Assembly (NCBI GenBank): GCA_947630695.1
Contig: CANRIM010000007.1
Span: 1-64,000 of the forward strand
Direction: 5' to 3'
Source of the DNA: an uncultured Lachnospiraceae bacterium
GTDB lineage: Bacteria; Bacillota; Clostridia; Lachnospirales; Lachnospiraceae
Length of the DNA: 64,000 nt
The notes under the pieces are model-generated. The model worked only from the letters and a program-made list of their open reading frames with translations. It did not search any database and was not told where the DNA came from. A program made the position numbers and the translations under genes. Below, piece by piece: positions 61,421 to 64,000 of this stretch (position 1 is the first letter of the stretch; every line of letters begins with the position of its first letter).

Positions 61421-62446
61421 TCAGCGCTGTACGCGGCCGGAGCCGTCGCCCTGGGCCAGCTTTAAGACCTCGTCCATGCTGACCATGTTGAAGTCCCCTT
61501 CGATGGAGTGCTTTAAGCAGCTTGCTGCCACTGCAAACTCGATGGTTTCCTGGGTGTCGTAGCCGGAGAGGGAAGCGGCAATCAGGCCGCCGCCGAAGCT
61601 GTCGCCGCCGCCGACGCGGTCAACGATATGCATGGCATACTGTTTGCTGAAGCAATAGTTGGTTCCGTCATAAAGCAGGGCGGACCAGTTGTTGTCATTG
61701 GCGGAAATGGATTCCCGCAGGGTGATGGCCACCTTGCTGAAGCCGAAACGTTCCGCCAGCTGTCTGGCCACATCCTTGTAGCCTTCCCGGTTCAGCTTGC
61801 CGGTGGTGACGTCGGTATCTGTGGATTTGATGCCGAAGACATCGGAAGCATCCTCTTCATTGGCGATGCAGACGTCCACGTATTCGCAGAGCTTCGCCAT
61901 GACTTCCCTGGCTTTTTCCTTGGACCAGAGTTTGTTGCGGTAATTCAGGTCGCAGCTGACGGTAATGTTTTTCGCCTTCGCTGCCTTGCAGGCCTCCAGA
62001 CAGATGGCCGCGGTTTCATCATTCAGTGCCGGGGTAATGCCGGTGAAATGAAACCACGACGCGCCTTCAAAAATCCTGTCCCAGTCAAAGTCTTCTTTCG
62101 CAGCAGTGGCAATGGAAGAACCGGCCCGGTCATAGATCACCTTGGAAGGACGCTGGCTGGCGCCTTTTTCCAGATAATAGATGCCGACACGGTCGCCGCC
62201 CCGGACGATATCTGAGGTATCCACGCCGTATTTGCGGAGGGAATTGACCGCGGCCTGTCCGATTTCATGTTTTGGAAGCTTGGTTACGAATTTCGCGTCA
62301 AAGCCGTAATTGGCCAGGGAAACAGCCACATTGGCCTCACCGCCGCCAAAGGTAGCGCCGTATTCGTCCACCTGGACGAAACGGTAATAGCCGGCCGGAG
62401 CCAGACGCAGCATAATTTCTCCAAAGGTAACAATTTTCTTACTCAT
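61421..62446 (-). CDS. kdgK: 2-keto-3-deoxygluconate kinase (PfkB family)
   Basis: A 341-residue sugar kinase that phosphorylates 2-keto-3-deoxygluconate, feeding KDPG aldolase encoded immediately upstream. Seen: PfkB opening FGEIMLRLAPAGYYRFVQVDEYGATFGGGEANVAVSLANYG, FHFTGITPAL, ANEEDASDVFGIK, and C-terminal DRVGGGDSFGGGLIA with the catalytic Asp. Start 62446 follows AGGAGA. It is 22 bases after the aldolase gene and so in operon with it. Confidence 0.85.
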   Translation of the reverse strand: MSKKIVTFGEIMLRLAPAGYYRFVQVDEYGATFGGGEANVAVSLANYGFDAKFVTKLPKHEIGQAAVNSLRKYGVDTSDIVRGGDRVGIYYLEKGASQRPSKVIYDRAGSSIATAAKEDFDWDRIFEGASWFHFTGITPALNDETAAICLEACKAAKAKNITVSCDLNYRNKLWSKEKAREVMAKLCEYVDVCIANEEDASDVFGIKSTDTDVTTGKLNREGYKDVARQLAERFGFSKVAITLRESISANDNNWSALLYDGTNYCFSKQYAMHIVDRVGGGDSFGGGLIAASLSGYDTQETIEFAVAASCLKHSIEGDFNMVSMDEVLKLAQGDGSGRVQR

Positions 62447-62468
62447 ATATAATCTCCTGATCTGTTTC

Positions 62469-63431
62469 TTATTTTTGCAGAAGGTGTACGGCAAAGCCGC
62501 CGATCTGGTCTTTCAGATAGATGGCCGTCATATTGCCGTTTTTGTCATATTTCTCGGAATTTTCGGCAAAGGCATAGCCGTTTCTTGCCAGATAGGCAAT
62601 GGCCCGGGGCAGATCGTTGGTGCCCACGGCGATATGTCCCTTGTCTCCCATATAAGGCGTCTTGGTACATTCGATATAGCTGCCGGCGAAGATGGCGGTG
62701 TTGCCGGGGCGTCTGCCGAATCCGAAGAGATCTTCAAAGGATTTGGCGGTGGCGTCGGCTTCCGCTTCGCTGCTGCAGTTGATACCCACATGCTTCAGTT
62801 CAAAACCCAGCATCTCATTGACTGCCTGACGAGTCAGCGCCTCGATTTCATCGAATTTTTTCTCTTTCACCAGCGCAGCGCTGACCATCCAGCTGCCGCC
62901 GCAGGCGACAATTTTCGGGAAATCGAGATAGCTGCGGATATTGTCCGCATTGATGCCGCCGGTAGGCATGAAGGTAACGCTGGTATAAGGCGCCGCCATG
63001 GCCTTGATCATTTTCAGGCCCCCCAGGGCTTCTGCCGGGAAAAACTTTACGGTTTCCAGACCCAGATCCAGCGCAGCTTCAATATCGCTGGGGTTGGCGA
63101 CACCCGGAATCACCGGAATATTTTTTTCCTGACAATAGCGGACGGTTTTCGGGTTGAGGCCGGGGCTGACGATAAATTTCGCGCCGGCGGCTACCGCCCG
63201 GTCTACCTGCTCGGTGGTGAGTACTGTGCCTGCGCCGATGAGCATTTCCGGATAGGCTTCCGTCATGATTTTAATGGATTCTTCCGCCGCTGCGGTACGG
63301 AAGGTGACCTCCGCGCAGGGCAGAGAGCCTTTGACCAGGGCTTCGGCCAGTGGTTTCGCATCGTTGGCGTCGTTTAAGACGACCACGGGTACAATACCGA
63401 TTTTTTGAATTTCTTCAAGAACAGGATGCAT
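62469..63431 (-). CDS. eda: KDPG/KHG aldolase with a C-terminal VOC-like extension
   Basis: A 320-residue protein. Seen: residues 1-210 are the class I aldolase with Glu region VKGSLPCAEVTFRTAA, Lys-region KFFPAEALGGLKMIKAMAAPY (Schiff-base Lys near 133) and FMPTGGI; residues 215-320 resemble a glyoxalase/VOC fold, ELKHVGINCSSEAEADATAKSFEDLFGF...GHIAVGTNDLPRAIAYLARNGYAF. The usual enzyme is about 210 residues, so this is a fusion. It cleaves KDPG to pyruvate and glyceraldehyde 3-phosphate; the extension may be regulatory. Start follows AAAGGAGG. Confidence 0.87.
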   Translation of the reverse strand: MHPVLEEIQKIGIVPVVVLNDANDAKPLAEALVKGSLPCAEVTFRTAAAEESIKIMTEAYPEMLIGAGTVLTTEQVDRAVAAGAKFIVSPGLNPKTVRYCQEKNIPVIPGVANPSDIEAALDLGLETVKFFPAEALGGLKMIKAMAAPYTSVTFMPTGGINADNIRSYLDFPKIVACGGSWMVSAALVKEKKFDEIEALTRQAVNEMLGFELKHVGINCSSEAEADATAKSFEDLFGFGRRPGNTAIFAGSYIECTKTPYMGDKGHIAVGTNDLPRAIAYLARNGYAFAENSEKYDKNGNMTAIYLKDQIGGFAVHLLQK

Positions 63432-63460
63432 CTGCAGTTCCTCCTTTTCGCATATAAATC

Positions 63461-63490
63461 AATTGTTCTGTAATTTTTTACAAACAAATT
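63461..63490. promoter_or_regulatory. Candidate operator of the eda-kdgK operon
   Basis: An imperfect 13-bp inverted repeat (10 of 13 match) around TTTT, located just downstream of the minus-strand -10. Suited to a sugar-acid repressor; regulator unknown. Confidence 0.4.
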
Positions 63491-63496
63491 TATTCA

Positions 63497-63524
63497 ATCA
63501 TACCACAATGCGCAAAAAATACAA
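63497..63524 (-). promoter_or_regulatory. Sigma-A promoter of the eda-kdgK operon
   Basis: On the minus strand TTGTAT (63524-63519), 16 bases, TATGAT (63502-63497) preceded by TGG, an extended -10. Confidence 0.6.
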
Positions 63525-63617
63525 ACTTTTTCGGATTCCGAATCGTAGAAAAACCGGGCGCTTGAAGAACTTTTTTCGTTATTTTTATAAATTTTCCTGC
63601 AAATGAAAATAAAACTA

Positions 63618-63626
63618 TGGTATAAT
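63618..63626 (+). promoter_or_regulatory. Extended -10 promoter of the Nudix gene
   Basis: TGG-TATAAT (-10 at 63621-63626). No good -35 at 17 bases upstream. Confidence 0.5.
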
Positions 63627-63689
63627 CAAAAAGAATCACGGCGCCTTTTGAGGCAGAGGAAAGAACAGGCGCGCAGACGGGGGAGCAGT

Positions 63690-64000
63690 ATGCATTTAAA
63701 AGAAACAAAATTAAACGAAACACTGTTGTATGACGGTATGATTATGCGGGTGACGAAGGATCAGGTACAGCTGGAAGACGGCTCCCTTGCTTACCGTGAG
63801 ATCGTACATCACAGCGGGGGCGTAAGCGCCCTGCCGCTGACCGCGGAGGGCATGCTGACCTTTGTGCGTCAGTTTCGGTATCCCTTTCAGGAGGCGCTGC
63901 TGGAATTTCCCGCCGGCAAGCTGGAAAAGGGAGAAGACCCCTTCGACGCCGCGAAGCGGGAACTGCTGGAGGAAACCGGCGGCACCAGCGAGAAATGGCA
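63690..64000 (+). CDS. ADP-ribose pyrophosphatase (Nudix hydrolase), partial
   Basis: The first 103 residues of a Nudix hydrolase cut by the window end. Read from the sequence: MHLKETKLNETLLYDGMI, then VRQFRYPFQEALLEFPAGKLE and the Nudix box G-x5-E-x7-REL-x-EE-x-G: GKLEKGEDPFDAAKRELLEETGG (box begins at 63918). The QFRYP-E-x-PAG context is that of NudF-type ADP-ribose pyrophosphatases. A GGGGAG ribosome site lies five bases upstream. Confidence 0.88.
   Translation, partial: MHLKETKLNETLLYDGMIMRVTKDQVQLEDGSLAYREIVHHSGGVSALPLTAEGMLTFVRQFRYPFQEALLEFPAGKLEKGEDPFDAAKRELLEETGGTSEKW

Overview
The window is chromosomal DNA of a spore-forming, low-to-mid GC Firmicute of the class Clostridia, probably a gut-type Lachnospirales/Eubacteriales organism. 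The evidence is the classical block nusB-xseA-xseB-dxs-tlyA-nadK-argR-recN-spoIVB-spo0A, an Asp23 gene just before it, SPOCS/LysM sporulation and DUF4358/DHHW/MBOAT genes, consensus sigma-A promoters and strong Shine-Dalgarno sites. Genus and species cannot be read from this sequence alone.

Layout. 0-5 kb: a tyrosine recombinase and a 1209-residue KAP-family membrane P-loop NTPase, both on the minus strand; the NTPase promoter carries an 18-bp perfect palindrome over its -10 box. 5-7.6 kb: HAD phosphatase, YbaK-type tRNA deacylase, a ferritin-like helical-bundle protein and TspO. 7.6-11.3 kb: a heterodimeric ABC exporter. 11.4-14.5 kb: DUF4358 lipoprotein, MBOAT acyltransferase and DHHW protein (cell-surface O-acylation). 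14.7-19.2 kb: a large secreted GBS-Bsp-repeat/VanW protein, an SDR and a VanZ protein. 19.3-20.5 kb: fabF.

20.7-29 kb is an accessory island between tRNA-Gly(CCC) and tRNA-Leu(TAG). It is visibly richer in A+T and in AT-ending codons than its surroundings. It holds a C5 cytosine methyltransferase, a ParB/Srx-like protein, an SNF2-type helicase, a DUF3883 protein with a PD-(D/E)XK-like motif and a Vsr-family endonuclease. All five are co-oriented and the last three are tightly coupled. A broken YhcG (DUF1016) remnant and a DUF4143 ATPase follow. The five-gene set is the best candidate in the window for a poorly described restriction-like defence system.

29-43 kb is housekeeping: GtrA, PlsC, a SPOCS-LysM spore protein, ispE, a 66-residue secreted peptide whose start is buried in a nested hairpin, murI, cls, a surface FKBP/trigger-factor-like foldase, asnS, ftsH and a lone fucI. 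43-56 kb: folA, DUF6062, asp23 and the nusB to spo0A block, in which dxs follows xseB directly with no ispA. 56-58 kb: birA and bioY behind a clear BirA operator. 58-61 kb: tRNA-Trp, an AhpD-like protein and a polar amino acid ABC transporter. 61-64 kb: the KDG kinase and KDPG aldolase operon (the aldolase carries a VOC-like extension) and the start of an ADP-ribose pyrophosphatase cut by the window edge. No rRNA, CRISPR array or intact insertion sequence was seen.
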